From Shewanella yunxiaonensis (GTDB lineage: Bacteria; Pseudomonadota; Gammaproteobacteria; Enterobacterales; Shewanellaceae), in NCBI RefSeq assembly GCF_018223345.1, contig NZ_CP073587.1, forward strand, positions 717,001 through 781,000: DNA of 64,000 nt. The letters run 5' to 3'. Each line of letters starts with the position of its first letter. Positions within the stretch are counted from its first letter, which is position 1. The notes under the pieces were generated by a model. It was not told where the DNA came from and made no database searches. It saw only the letters and a list, made by a program, of their open reading frames with translations. The translations under genes were made by a program, and so were the position numbers. This document shows, piece by piece, positions 38,705-47,456 of the stretch.

Positions 38705-39412
38705 CTACACCCGGCGACGAGTGATGGCAGCTAATCCGGCAAAGGCTAGAAACAGCCAGCCGACACTACCACCTGATTTTTCTTTATCTTTTTCAGTTGC
38801 CAGGTAATTGATGATGTCGACCAGATCCTTAATGCTGTGCATTTCTGAAAGGTTGATCATGTATTTATCATTAACGATAAAGGTCGGCACACTGTCGATA
38901 CGAAAATCGTTCTGCTGCTGACGCCATAACTTGATAGTGTCATTCACTGCGCTGCTGTCAGCGGTTGCATCGTATTTAGCTGCATCAACACCGGCTTTGG
39001 CAAATACCGCTTTAATATCGTCACGGCTGTTAACGGTTGATTTGAATTGCTCGCCAGGTGTAGGTCCTTGGATGGCTTTAAACATTTCAGGTAATAACTG
39101 ACTTTCCAGTCCCAGTTGTTCCATCACCGCCAACGATTTCATCACCTCAGTCCCGAGTGCACTATTCATAAAATCGACATGCTTACTTTCAAAGGTAACG
39201 CCGGGCTTAAGGTTAGCTTTAATGAATGGCAAATATTTTTGCGACATGTGGTAGCAGTGAGGGCAGTAAAAGGAGAAAAATTCACTTACCTTGGGGGTGG
39301 CACTGCCTTTATCGGCAACTTGAGTGTAATGTTTGCCTTCAATAAAATCCGCTGCCTGAGCGGAGAGGGATGCCACGGAAATTACCACGGCGGCCAGAAT
39401 GGGCTTGAGCAA
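38705..39412 (-). CDS. dsbA: Thiol:disulfide interchange protein DsbA with GlyGly-CTERM-like tail
   Basis: The 235-residue protein has a signal peptide (cleavage after SAQA, residue ~20), the active site C50-P-H-C53 in FSFYCPHCYHM, and the cis-Pro loop VPTFIVN. This is a standard periplasmic DsbA that oxidises cysteines. The unusual part is the end: from residue 213, SGGSVG is followed by a hydrophobic helix WLFLAFAGLAAIT and RRRV. That is the layout of a GlyGly-CTERM sorting signal, which rhombosortase cleaves. The E. coli enzyme lacks it. Whether it is cleaved here, or acts as a membrane anchor, is unknown. Confidence 0.93.
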   Translation of the reverse strand: MLKPILAAVVISVASLSAQAADFIEGKHYTQVADKGSATPKVSEFFSFYCPHCYHMSQKYLPFIKANLKPGVTFESKHVDFMNSALGTEVMKSLAVMEQLGLESQLLPEMFKAIQGPTPGEQFKSTVNSRDDIKAVFAKAGVDAAKYDATADSSAVNDTIKLWRQQQNDFRIDSVPTFIVNDKYMINLSEMHSIKDLVDIINYLATEKDKEKSGGSVGWLFLAFAGLAAITRRRV

Positions 39413-39542
39413 AATAAACTCCTTAATTCTCAGTTAGATCGTCAGAACAGCTGGTGCCGAGCTTAGATGGGCACACTTAATTATCACTTAATTTAGCTAC
39501 GGGGTGAGCAAGCGGCAACGTGAGATGTGACGCGGCGCAGCC

Positions 39543-40184
39543 TTAGTTACCTCGCAACACCTGCCATGCTTCGCAAACTTCCCGGAACTTGGCCGCATCA
39601 CCGTCCGGGCGGTCTGGATGCCAACGTAGCGCCAATTTACGCCACTGCCGACGAATATCTCGTTCGCTGGCATCGCGGTTGAGATCCATTATCTGCAATG
39701 CTTCAAGGTAAGCCAAGCGTTCAGGTACTGCACCGATGTATTGTTGATAAGAGTGCCAGAATGAGGCGAGCATTTCTTTGACGACGTTGGCACAAGTGTC
39801 GTAATTGCGCCAATCCTGATAGTAATCGCGCAGCGACTGATCGTGTAACTGCAACAATTTGGCATCTGCAGGTACGAGACGAAACAGTTTTATCTCCATT
39901 GACTGCACTTGTAGCCACTGTTGTGGCAGCAGCATGTCCTGCAATTCATACAGGGCATTCATCAGCAGGAAATTGCGTTTGAACAGATCCTTTTCCGGAT
40001 TTTCATCCAGTTGGCTCAGTAACCCACGTTGCTGTAATTCCGCGGCGAGATGATGTATTTTCCAGCTCTGCACTGACGTTCGAAGCAAACTCATCAAAGG
40101 CCAAATCAACGGGTTGTCCTCTTGATGGCGAGACATGCCCAGAGCATCATCAGTTTGGGTGATAGCGGGCTTGGCTAACAGCAT
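39543..40184 (-). CDS. DnaJ-related co-chaperone-like protein
   Basis: The 213-residue protein carries its J domain at the C-terminus (residues ~158-213) with the HPD tripeptide in LRWHPDRPDGDAAKF. The first 150 residues match the N-terminal domain found in DNA-J-related proteins of gammaproteobacteria (LFKRNFLLMNALYELQDML). It should recruit DnaK to particular clients. It is on the same strand as dsbA, 130 bases upstream of it. Confidence 0.85.
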   Translation of the reverse strand: MLLAKPAITQTDDALGMSRHQEDNPLIWPLMSLLRTSVQSWKIHHLAAELQQRGLLSQLDENPEKDLFKRNFLLMNALYELQDMLLPQQWLQVQSMEIKLFRLVPADAKLLQLHDQSLRDYYQDWRNYDTCANVVKEMLASFWHSYQQYIGAVPERLAYLEALQIMDLNRDASERDIRRQWRKLALRWHPDRPDGDAAKFREVCEAWQVLRGN

Positions 40185-40265
40185 AGCGTCATTCTTCCTC
40201 GACTGGCGATAAACCTACTATGCCACAGCGCAAGGGCGTCGCAAGTTAAAAATGACCGGGAAATG

Positions 40266-40294
40266 GCAGGGAACAACCGGATGTTGTTCCCTGC
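40266..40294. repeat. Perfect 12-bp inverted repeat downstream of nfsB
   Basis: GCAGGGAACAAC (40266-40277) and GTTGTTCCCTGC (40283-40294) flank CGGAT. The stem lies six bases past the nfsB stop and lacks a nearby T tract in the minus direction. It probably defines the nfsB mRNA end, possibly as a terminator. Confidence 0.6.
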
Positions 40295-40300
40295 AAAAGC

Positions 40301-40954
40301 TTAAATTTCGTCGATGGTTTCGCTTTGTGGCAGGCGTGATTTGGGCAGCTTGGCATTGAAATCAGTAGCGTCACTGTACCCCAGCGCAACGACAACACTG
40401 GCGGTAAAGCCCTTGTCTCGTAACCCCAACACACTATTCAAGGTGGTAGCGTCAAAACCTTCAATGGGCGTCGCCCCAATCTCCAGCACACTGGCACCCA
40501 TCAATAAGGTCCCTAATGCCAGATAGGTTTGTTTCTCCATCCAATGTTGCAGATCTTTTGCTTCATAACGATGCATATTAACGAAGAACTTGCGTCCATT
40601 TTGTAGTGCCTGTTTGGCGGCATCGTCAGGAATTCGGCCATCGAGTTGTTCCTGCGCAACGAGGTGCTCTAAATATTCATCAGAGATATAGTTGCGGGTG
40701 CATAACACTACAACATGTGATGCGTTGAGGATCTTCGGTGTATTAAACGCATAGTTGGCGGTAGCTTCGGCAATTTTTGCTTTGCCTTCAGCTGTTGCGG
40801 CGATGACAAAATGCCATGGCTGAGAGTTCACCGATGACGGCGCATACTGCAACAGGGTTTTTAGCTGATCAATTTTTTCTTCGGGGATCTTTTTAGTCGG
40901 ATCCAGCGCCTTGCTGGTGTAGCGACGCTTAACAATAGTTGCTAAATCAGTCAT
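40301..40954 (-). CDS. nfsB: Oxygen-insensitive NAD(P)H nitroreductase NfsB
   Basis: The 217-residue flavoprotein reduces nitro compounds and quinones by two-electron steps. The FMN-binding regions KRRYTSKALDPTKKI (N-terminus) and YAPSSVNSQPWHFVIA match NfsB, as do PIEGFD and the C-terminal VVVALGY. ATG at 40954 has GCAGGAAAG upstream; the frame extends five residues further. Confidence 0.93.
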   Translation of the reverse strand: MTDLATIVKRRYTSKALDPTKKIPEEKIDQLKTLLQYAPSSVNSQPWHFVIAATAEGKAKIAEATANYAFNTPKILNASHVVVLCTRNYISDEYLEHLVAQEQLDGRIPDDAAKQALQNGRKFFVNMHRYEAKDLQHWMEKQTYLALGTLLMGASVLEIGATPIEGFDATTLNSVLGLRDKGFTASVVVALGYSDATDFNAKLPKSRLPQSETIDEI

Positions 40955-41169
40955 GTTACTTTCCTGCATTACACTTAATATCGATTTGGCATTTTACGAC
41001 GTTGTGATGGTTTTACAATGTCGGACGTCGCCGCCCGCTAGCATGGATGCCACCAGCCGACTTTTTGCCACATCTTTTGCTGAAATTCACAAAAGTATCG
41101 GGATAAAGCAAAGCAGCAACCGCTAAATTGGTATAAAATGCGCGCCCAAAACCGGAGGCCATTTTTCAC

Positions 41170-41265
41170 ATGCATGCTGATGCTAGTCTCACTAGCGAAG
41201 CTTATAAGGCAACAAGTGGAAATGGCAGGTTATTGGTAAGTTACTTGATGGGGTCGTTGCAATGA
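41170..41265 (+). CDS. Possible 31-codon leader ORF upstream of a phosphoribosyltransferase gene
   Basis: An ATG at 41170, eleven bases after GGAGG, opens a 31-codon frame that ends in TGA overlapping the next gene's ATG as ATGA. A -10-like TATAAAAT lies just upstream (41131-41138). The peptide (starting MHADASLTSEAYK) has no motif I recognise. It could be a translationally coupled leader or a chance frame. Confidence 0.4.
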   Translation: MHADASLTSEAYKATSGNGRLLVSYLMGSLQ

Positions 41266-41828
41266 TCGAAAAACGCTATATCACCGCACAGGAATTGTTG
41301 GAAGATTCTTTCCGTCTTGCGGCTCAGGTATATGACAGTGGTTTCCGCCCGCAGTTTATCGTCGGGATCTGGCGTGGCGGCGCTCCCATTGGTATCGCGG
41401 TTCAGGAATATTTTGATTTTAAAAAGGTTGATACTGACCATATCGCAGTACGTACGTCATCTTACTATGGCATTGGTAACGACAAGCAGAGCAAAGAGAT
41501 CAAAGTGCATGGTTTGCATTACATTATGGAGAATGCTAATGCCGATGATCGTCTGCTCATTGTGGATGACGTGTTTGACTCCGGTCGTAGCGTCTTTGCA
41601 CTGAAAGAGAAGCTGTCGCAGATGATGCGATTAAATATGCCGCGGGATATCCGTATTGCTTGCCCTTATTACAAGCCTAAAAACACCATGGTACCGATGA
41701 AGCCGGATTACTATATCCATTCCTCCGATGAGTGGCTGGTATTCCCGCATGAAGTCTCTGGTTTGACACCGGAAGAACTCAGCGAAGGCAAAAGTGACCT
41801 GCACAATATTCGCGAACTGTTTTTATAA
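41262..41828 (+). CDS. Phosphoribosyltransferase, hypoxanthine/xanthine type
   Basis: The 188-residue protein has the type I phosphoribosyltransferase fold. The PRPP loop is LLIVDDVFDSGRSV (residues ~98-111), preceded by FIVGIWRGGAPIGIAVQEY. It is distinct from hpt elsewhere in the window ([14 protein letters not shown]) and has a different C-terminus with DEWLVFPHEVS. Related to XGPRT-like or archaeal-type HPRTs; the base it uses cannot be told from the sequence. Confidence 0.85.
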   Translation: MIEKRYITAQELLEDSFRLAAQVYDSGFRPQFIVGIWRGGAPIGIAVQEYFDFKKVDTDHIAVRTSSYYGIGNDKQSKEIKVHGLHYIMENANADDRLLIVDDVFDSGRSVFALKEKLSQMMRLNMPRDIRIACPYYKPKNTMVPMKPDYYIHSSDEWLVFPHEVSGLTPEELSEGKSDLHNIRELFL

Positions 41829-41853
41829 TTCGCTGCAGTAAGCCAAAAAAACA

Positions 41854-41880
41854 GGGCACCATATTGGTGCCCTTGTTGTT
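41854..41880. terminator. Terminator between the phosphoribosyltransferase and PspB-like genes
   Basis: GGGCACC and GGTGCCC enclose ATATT, followed by TTGTTGTT; an A run precedes it, so it can serve both converging genes. Confidence 0.85.
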
Positions 41881-41890
41881 ACTGGCTCAG

Positions 41891-42100
41891 TTAGAGGTCA
41901 CGGAATTTTTGTTTCAGCGCCTCATCTTTGTCGACGACAATCGCTTCCAAGGTAATCACCCGCTGTTTCAAATCTGCCACTTCTTGTTGTAGGGCTTCCA
42001 ATTGCCGTGAATCCTGCTGTTGGCGCCCGTTATAATCCTTCACCAGATTGACAACGAAATATCCGATAACAACAATGGCAATCAATGAAATTAAGCTCAT
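41891..42100 (-). CDS. Small PspB-like membrane protein with coiled-coil tail
   Basis: The 69-residue product has one N-terminal membrane helix (SLISLIAIVVIGYFVVNLV) and a coiled-coil tail rich in Gln and Glu (LEALQQEVADLKQRVITLEAIV). The layout and tail resemble phage-shock PspB, but there is no pspA, pspC or pspF next to it, so it may be a stand-alone relative. ATG at 42100 follows AAGGAGG at good spacing; the longer frame has none. Confidence 0.7.
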   Translation of the reverse strand: MSLISLIAIVVIGYFVVNLVKDYNGRQQQDSRQLEALQQEVADLKQRVITLEAIVVDKDEALKQKFRDL

Positions 42101-42161
42101 TCCGGCCTCCTTACGCCAGTCCAAGCGTTTACAAGGCCGCTACTGGCGCGGCCTTTAACGG

Positions 42162-44813
42162 CTAACGGGTGATTTTCTCAGAGATCACCACACAACGTTG
42201 TTCTTCCTGCAACAGCTCCATCAAGGTACGCATCGTAATCACTGACAGCTGCGGATTATCACTCACTACTTGCTGCAACCGATCGACCGAACCATTGTTA
42301 CACGCCATTGGGATCATTGTTGGTGCATAAGTTCGCATAAACACTGGTCCTTTGGTTTTATCCATTTGACTGAGCGTTTGCAGTCGCTCTTCGGCGGTTG
42401 CGGCATTCAGCAATTGCTGCTCAGCCGGATACATGTTCGCCATGGCAATACGCAGTTTTGGATAGGCTTCGCCACTTTCGTTTTGAATGCGCGCCAGCCA
42501 TTCACGTTTGATATCAGCTTCAGGGCGGATCACGGTAGCCGCAATCGCTGCTTTGATACCAGTATCGCTGTGATCTCGCTGTGCTTCCTGTTGCAATAAC
42601 ATTTTGCTGCCAGGATAGTCGTAACGGTTCAACTGCCGCACAATCCGCCAGCGAGTATCTTGATCCAGGGTAACGCCCTCTAATTTGCTGGTGCCTTGTA
42701 ACAACTCTTGCAGATGCGCCAGTGATTCACTGTCACGAGCAAAATCGATATAGGCATTAAACCAGCGCCGTTGCAGATCGTTATTTCCCTCGGTTTCCAT
42801 GGTCAATCGCAGGCTCATCTGAGCCAGTGCTCTGATGGCCTTGTCGCGGTAATCGACATGCAGTGGTGCCATCTGTTCCAGCCAGTTTTTACTGCTATAC
42901 AGGGTGCTGAGGATCTGACCGATCAACGTGTAGTCTTTCTCTTTGGGCAGATTAACAAACACGGTATCAAGGTAGTCGTTCAAGGGGAGGGCGCCACTTT
43001 TAACGCTATCCCACAGACTTTGCCATAGCATGGAACGCAACAACGGATCACTGACGTTTGCCAGTTGGCTCTGGGCGGTGGCAAAGGAGCGCTCATCCAG
43101 CTTCACTTTGACAAATCCCCAGTCATCATAGTTGGGGTAAACCAGATCCGGACATCGCTCGCCTATCAGTGCTGGTATCTGGGTGTTAGCGCCTTGGTAA
43201 ATCACCGGGACGGTTTTCATCAGTTCCAGTTCATGATGGCCCTTGCGTAGTAACGCCACCTGAACCTTTTGTTCTCTCAGTACGGTTTGCCCAGTTGCAG
43301 CAGGTGTTTGCACTAAGCTAAAGCTGCTAATGGTGCCATTGCTACACTGGTAACTGGCTTCGAGTGTGTTAACGCCAGCGGTATAAAGCCAATCTTGGGT
43401 CCATTGGTGAAGATCGCGATGCGCTGCTTTGGCCAGACTGCCGATAAAATCATCCAGTGTGGCGTTGTGCCAGGCGTAAGTTTTCAGGTAGTCACTGACG
43501 CCTTTACGGAACACTTCTTCACCGAGTAACTGCCGTAGCTGTTTTAATACCGATGCTCCTTTGGAGTAGGTGATGGCATCGATGTTATCAAATGCGTTGC
43601 CGGTAGTTGGCACCGGTACTTCAATCGGATGAGTCGTCACCCGGCTGTCTTTCTCGTAGGCACTTTGTTTGCCTTTGGCATAAAAACTGCGCCAAGCATA
43701 ATCAAATTCAGTGGCGTTAGCGGTGGCAAGCGTGCCCATAAAAGAGGCAAAGCTTTCATTCAGCCATAGACCGTTCCACCATTTCATGGTGACCAGATCG
43801 CCGAACCACTGATGTGCCATTTCATGGAGGATCACACCGGCGAGCGACTGCTTCTGTTCTGCGGTCATTTTGGCTTTATGCAGGAAATGACCTTCGGCGA
43901 AGGTTATCGCGCCCGCATTTTCCATCGCGCCATAGAGAAAATCTGGCACCAACACTTGGTCATATTTCTTAAATGGGTAAGGCACGCCAAAGTAATTCTC
44001 AAAAAACTTCAGACCAGCGGCGGTGTAACGGAACCATTCTTCAGGGGCAACCTGCGCTGCAACCGACTGGCGAGCAAACAATCGCATTGGATATGGGCCG
44101 CTCTTATCATCCTGCCACATATGGTAAGGACCAGCATGTAGCGAGAAATTGTAGGCACTTAATTTAGGGCTGACCGGAAAATGCCAGACGCGGAAATCAC
44201 CATCATTGTTGATGCTGTCTTCACGGGTGGCGCTGATCACCTGCCAGTCTGCCGGAGCACGTACGGTCAGTTTGTAAGTGGCCTTGATATCCGGCTGATC
44301 AAATACGGCAAACATCTGCTGCGCCGCGGCGGGTTCAAAATGGGAATACAGATAGACTCTGCCATCGACGGGATCGACAAAACGATGTAAGCCTTCACCG
44401 TTGGTAGAATGCTTGCGCGTGAAGCTGACTTTGATCTGGTTATCACCGGTCTGTAACAGCTTGGGATTAAGACTCAGATAGATACCGTTGTAATTGGGAT
44501 ACAACACATGACCATTGATTTCTAAGCGCTGAATATTGGCTCGGTTCAGATCGATGGTCAGTGGGCTATTAGTATCTCTCAGGGTGAAATATACCGTCTC
44601 CTGATTGGCAAAGCTGTCGCTGCCATCCAGTTGGAAATTCAGGTCATAGCTGACATTGGAAACTCTGGCAGAACGCGCCATCGCTTGTGCCTGCGTCAGG
44701 TAGGGGGCGTTATCCCGTGAGGTAACTTCGGTATTGCTGGTGCTACAGGCTCCGAGGGCCGCAGTTGCCAGTGCTATAAGGCCAAATTGCTTAATCCGCG
44801 TAAGCGATTTCAC
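42162..44813 (-). CDS. Lipoprotein M1-family aminopeptidase
   Basis: The 883-residue protein starts with a lipoprotein signal (LIALATAALGAC, Cys at residue 23) and has the M1 zinc metalloprotease core: GAMEN at ~295-299, HEMAHQWFGD starting at ~330 with zinc ligands H330, H334 and E353 in LNESFASF. A C-terminal helical domain follows (~500-883). Family members remove N-terminal amino acids; this one would act at the envelope, unlike cytoplasmic PepN. The start is GTG at 44813, supported by AAGGA seven to ten bases upstream; no ATG gives a signal peptide. Confidence 0.92.
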   Translation of the reverse strand: MKSLTRIKQFGLIALATAALGACSTSNTEVTSRDNAPYLTQAQAMARSARVSNVSYDLNFQLDGSDSFANQETVYFTLRDTNSPLTIDLNRANIQRLEINGHVLYPNYNGIYLSLNPKLLQTGDNQIKVSFTRKHSTNGEGLHRFVDPVDGRVYLYSHFEPAAAQQMFAVFDQPDIKATYKLTVRAPADWQVISATREDSINNDGDFRVWHFPVSPKLSAYNFSLHAGPYHMWQDDKSGPYPMRLFARQSVAAQVAPEEWFRYTAAGLKFFENYFGVPYPFKKYDQVLVPDFLYGAMENAGAITFAEGHFLHKAKMTAEQKQSLAGVILHEMAHQWFGDLVTMKWWNGLWLNESFASFMGTLATANATEFDYAWRSFYAKGKQSAYEKDSRVTTHPIEVPVPTTGNAFDNIDAITYSKGASVLKQLRQLLGEEVFRKGVSDYLKTYAWHNATLDDFIGSLAKAAHRDLHQWTQDWLYTAGVNTLEASYQCSNGTISSFSLVQTPAATGQTVLREQKVQVALLRKGHHELELMKTVPVIYQGANTQIPALIGERCPDLVYPNYDDWGFVKVKLDERSFATAQSQLANVSDPLLRSMLWQSLWDSVKSGALPLNDYLDTVFVNLPKEKDYTLIGQILSTLYSSKNWLEQMAPLHVDYRDKAIRALAQMSLRLTMETEGNNDLQRRWFNAYIDFARDSESLAHLQELLQGTSKLEGVTLDQDTRWRIVRQLNRYDYPGSKMLLQQEAQRDHSDTGIKAAIAATVIRPEADIKREWLARIQNESGEAYPKLRIAMANMYPAEQQLLNAATAEERLQTLSQMDKTKGPVFMRTYAPTMIPMACNNGSVDRLQQVVSDNPQLSVITMRTLMELLQEEQRCVVISEKITR

Positions 44814-44916
44814 TGTTATATCCTTGCTGTTTTGTGGTTTTTTGTTGAGAAGGTGGGCCAAAGTCCCAGCGCTATAAATTACGTCAAATAATGTAAAACA
44901 CCAAAACAGAAGTGTT

Positions 44917-44944
44917 ACAAAAAAGCCGCCTATTAGGCGGCTTT
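44917..44944 (-). terminator. Terminator ending the lpoB operon
   Basis: AAAGCCGCC and GGCGGCTTT form a nine-pair stem around TATTA, and on the minus strand the stem is followed by TTTTTTG. It lies 17 bases past the lpoB stop. Confidence 0.92.
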
Positions 44945-44960
44945 GTTGATGAGCCGGTGA

Positions 44961-45554
44961 TTACAGGCCCAAGAACGACTTGCTCCGGGTTTTGCGGATC
45001 TCTTTTTCATCAGACCATTCGATCAGACCAGTTTCCAGATCCATCAGGCGCATGGTCATTTTGTAATAAACATCTTTAGTGCTGCCATCCTGTTTCACTA
45101 TGCTAGAAAGGTTGCCATAGAGCATATATTGCGCTCCGATCTGCCGCCCAAACTTGATAGCGGTAGAGGGATCTACCATCCCGGCATTGTTCTGATAATC
45201 CAGCTGTTTGCGCACGGCATCCACTTTGGTCATATCAATGAAGCGGAATTTACCGGAGCGCAGCAGTTTGTTGCTAATGGAGTCCGTCACAGACTCGGTG
45301 TCGATATGTTCGGAGGTTTTGTTCTTAACGGAATCGACAAAAATGATGGGGCGGTTGTTAGCGGTTAACGCTACCACTGACGGAAACGTCATCATGCTGT
45401 CTACCATTTTATCGGTAATCGCTTGTAAATCAGTGGAACCGAAATTCTCGTTTACGGTTTCCACCTCGGTGGCATCACCGTATTCCACCTTGGATTGACA
45501 AGCGGTGAGCCCAATGGTCATCGCCATCAGCATAAGCAACTTAAAGTGTTTCAT
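44961..45554 (-). CDS. lpoB: Penicillin-binding protein activator LpoB
   Basis: The 197-residue outer-membrane lipoprotein has the signal MKHFKLLMLMAMTIGLTAC (Cys at 19) and a globular domain with VDSVKNKTSEHIDTESVTDSISNKLL and FIDMTKVDAVRKQLDYQ, matching LpoB. In E. coli LpoB crosses the periplasm to stimulate PBP1b glycosyltransferase and transpeptidase. The target gene mrcB is about 6 kb away in this window. It is the last gene of a five-gene unit, 22 bases after the COG3014 gene. The short linker before the globular domain suggests a narrower reach than the E. coli protein. Confidence 0.93.
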   Translation of the reverse strand: MKHFKLLMLMAMTIGLTACQSKVEYGDATEVETVNENFGSTDLQAITDKMVDSMMTFPSVVALTANNRPIIFVDSVKNKTSEHIDTESVTDSISNKLLRSGKFRFIDMTKVDAVRKQLDYQNNAGMVDPSTAIKFGRQIGAQYMLYGNLSSIVKQDGSTKDVYYKMTMRLMDLETGLIEWSDEKEIRKTRSKSFLGL

Positions 45555-45576
45555 AGTCCGTTCCATTTCCATGTTG

Positions 45577-46935
45577 TCAAATCAATCTAGTATAAAAGCG
45601 CGTTATATTGCCAGTGTCTATTACCCAAACAAGGGTGGTTTTACCCTGTTGTACTTCAATTTCGGCATTACCATGCAACAAATTAATCTGATAATTTCCT
45701 GCATCGACATAACGTTGAGCGATTTGCGCCTGTGCCGGTAAGGTCAGCCAGCTGCGGCGATCCGCTTGTTCAGTGACCACGTTATACACCTGCATCAGCA
45801 CACTTCCGAGAGTCTGTCCGCTACTACCTTCTGCGTTACGTGCCATCTCGGATTTGGCATAAACCCGTGCGACTTGCCGGGTCAGTAACCAGGGCAATTG
45901 CTCTTTCAAATCAGTAATCGCCAGCGCACCGATATTCACGATCGGCTCAGTTACCAGTGGCTGGCTGAGTCCATCAATTGTATCGCCGCCGGGCGCAATA
46001 TAGCTGCCCTTATAGGTGGGCAATGCTATGGTCTGCCAGTTGCCATTAATGGTAAACGGTACGCCAAAACTGTCTTTATAGGGCACAAACCCCTGTTCGA
46101 CAATAAATATGACTTTGCCCTGATTGGCTTGCGGCAGTGGCGCTTCGCCCCAGCGTTGCCGAAATTCCTCATATTGTGGCATCTGTAATGCTTTGGCTAA
46201 GCGTACTAAATCTTGTTGTACATAGGTATTTTCTGGTGCGAGCTGTGCGGCTTTGCGGTAATCGATAAACGCATCGTTAGCCTCACCGAGCAATTCATGC
46301 AACAGCCCAGTGACGTAGTAGCTATAGGCACTAAGAAACGAGCTGGTAAGGTTGCCTGAGGCTTGTGACAGTCTGTCCATTTCGGCACTGACGGTACCAT
46401 TGTCCATCTGCTGCACTGTTTTACTGGACGCTTCATAACGCTGTTGTTCCAGCTGTTGTAATTCATTACTGCGTCGGACTTCGACCAATGCGCCCGTAGC
46501 ATCACCGCTGAACAGATAATTGAGCGCCTGATACTGGTGCAGCAGGATCCGCTCATAACCTGCACCACGATAGGGAATGACGTTGTCATTGACCAGAAAA
46601 CTGCTGCCCTTAGCACTGACATCTGACAGACTGACAACCGCCTGATCGTCAAATTTTTCGTAGGCGCTGACAGCTGATTGAAAGTACTGCTTACTGGCGG
46701 TGAAGTCCCCGATGATCTGCGCTGCTCTGCCAGCTTCTTCAGCGTAGAGCAGCCCGTCACGACTTTGTATCCCTCCGGCGAGCTTATCAACTGCGGATTT
46801 GGGGTCAGCACTGTTTAGTGCAGTCTTGGCACTGGCGAGCTGAGCGGGATACGCAATTAACACACTATTGTAAGCGCAGCCCTGTAACAGCAGTAACAGG
46901 CACATCGAACAGTAGCGAATACCGCGCAATATCAA
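45577..46935 (-). CDS. COG3014 family lipoprotein with TPR-like repeats
   Basis: The 452-residue protein has a lipoprotein signal ending LLLLLQGC (Cys at residue 20), TPR-like helical repeats through about residue 235 (AAQIIGDFTASKQYFQSAV, YYVTGLLHELLGEANDAFIDYRKAAQLAP) and a beta-rich C-terminal half. It resembles COG3014 lipoproteins often found next to lpoB. The start is TTG at 46935, overlapping the deformylase stop (TTGA) and preceded by AGGAGG at ideal spacing, so translation is coupled. YcfL, which often sits between COG3014 and LpoB genes, is absent. Its function is unknown. Confidence 0.85.
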   Translation of the reverse strand: MILRGIRYCSMCLLLLLQGCAYNSVLIAYPAQLASAKTALNSADPKSAVDKLAGGIQSRDGLLYAEEAGRAAQIIGDFTASKQYFQSAVSAYEKFDDQAVVSLSDVSAKGSSFLVNDNVIPYRGAGYERILLHQYQALNYLFSGDATGALVEVRRSNELQQLEQQRYEASSKTVQQMDNGTVSAEMDRLSQASGNLTSSFLSAYSYYVTGLLHELLGEANDAFIDYRKAAQLAPENTYVQQDLVRLAKALQMPQYEEFRQRWGEAPLPQANQGKVIFIVEQGFVPYKDSFGVPFTINGNWQTIALPTYKGSYIAPGGDTIDGLSQPLVTEPIVNIGALAITDLKEQLPWLLTRQVARVYAKSEMARNAEGSSGQTLGSVLMQVYNVVTEQADRRSWLTLPAQAQIAQRYVDAGNYQINLLHGNAEIEVQQGKTTLVWVIDTGNITRFYTRLI

Positions 46936-47417
46936 GATTGCGCCTCCTGCTGCAGTGCTAAGCGTTCTCGGAGCGTAATGCCCTTAAGGTGGTCATATTC
47001 ATGTTGGAAAATTCGTGCAACAAACCCTGTCAGTTGCTCCTGACACCACTCGCCAGTCAGGTCCTGATAGCGAACTTCAATTGCTTGATGTCGTAGAATG
47101 TTGCAACGTTCACCGGGCAACGACAAACAGCCTTCATCACCACTTTGCATCTCGTCTGACCAATGTAATATTTGGGGATTGGCTACCACTTGCGGCGGCA
47201 TCACCGGCGCATCGGGATAGCGGGGATTGGGATTGGACGCCATGATAAACAGTTGCAAGCTGCGGTTCACCTGCGGTGCGGCAATGCCAACGCCATTGGC
47301 GGCTTTCATCGTTTGCAGCATTTCATCAGCAAGGGTTTTCAACGGTTCATCAAACACTGTTACCGGCGCAGCTGTTTGTGCTAATACCGGCTGTCCGTGA
47401 GTCATGATTGTCAGCAT
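46932..47417 (-). CDS. Peptide deformylase-like protein
   Basis: The 161-residue metalloenzyme has all three deformylase motifs: GVGIAAPQV (42-50), EGCLSLP with metal ligand C97, and QHEYDHL with H139, E140 and H143. It should therefore be able to remove the formyl group from N-terminal Met. It is not next to fmt as the main def gene usually is; here it sits in the lpoB operon. The stop overlaps the start of the COG3014 gene. GGAGGG precedes the ATG. Confidence 0.9.
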   Translation of the reverse strand: MLTIMTHGQPVLAQTAAPVTVFDEPLKTLADEMLQTMKAANGVGIAAPQVNRSLQLFIMASNPNPRYPDAPVMPPQVVANPQILHWSDEMQSGDEGCLSLPGERCNILRHQAIEVRYQDLTGEWCQEQLTGFVARIFQHEYDHLKGITLRERLALQQEAQS

Positions 47418-47456
47418 ACGTTATCCCTCCGTTGCGTCTAATTCGGCCGCTCCACA

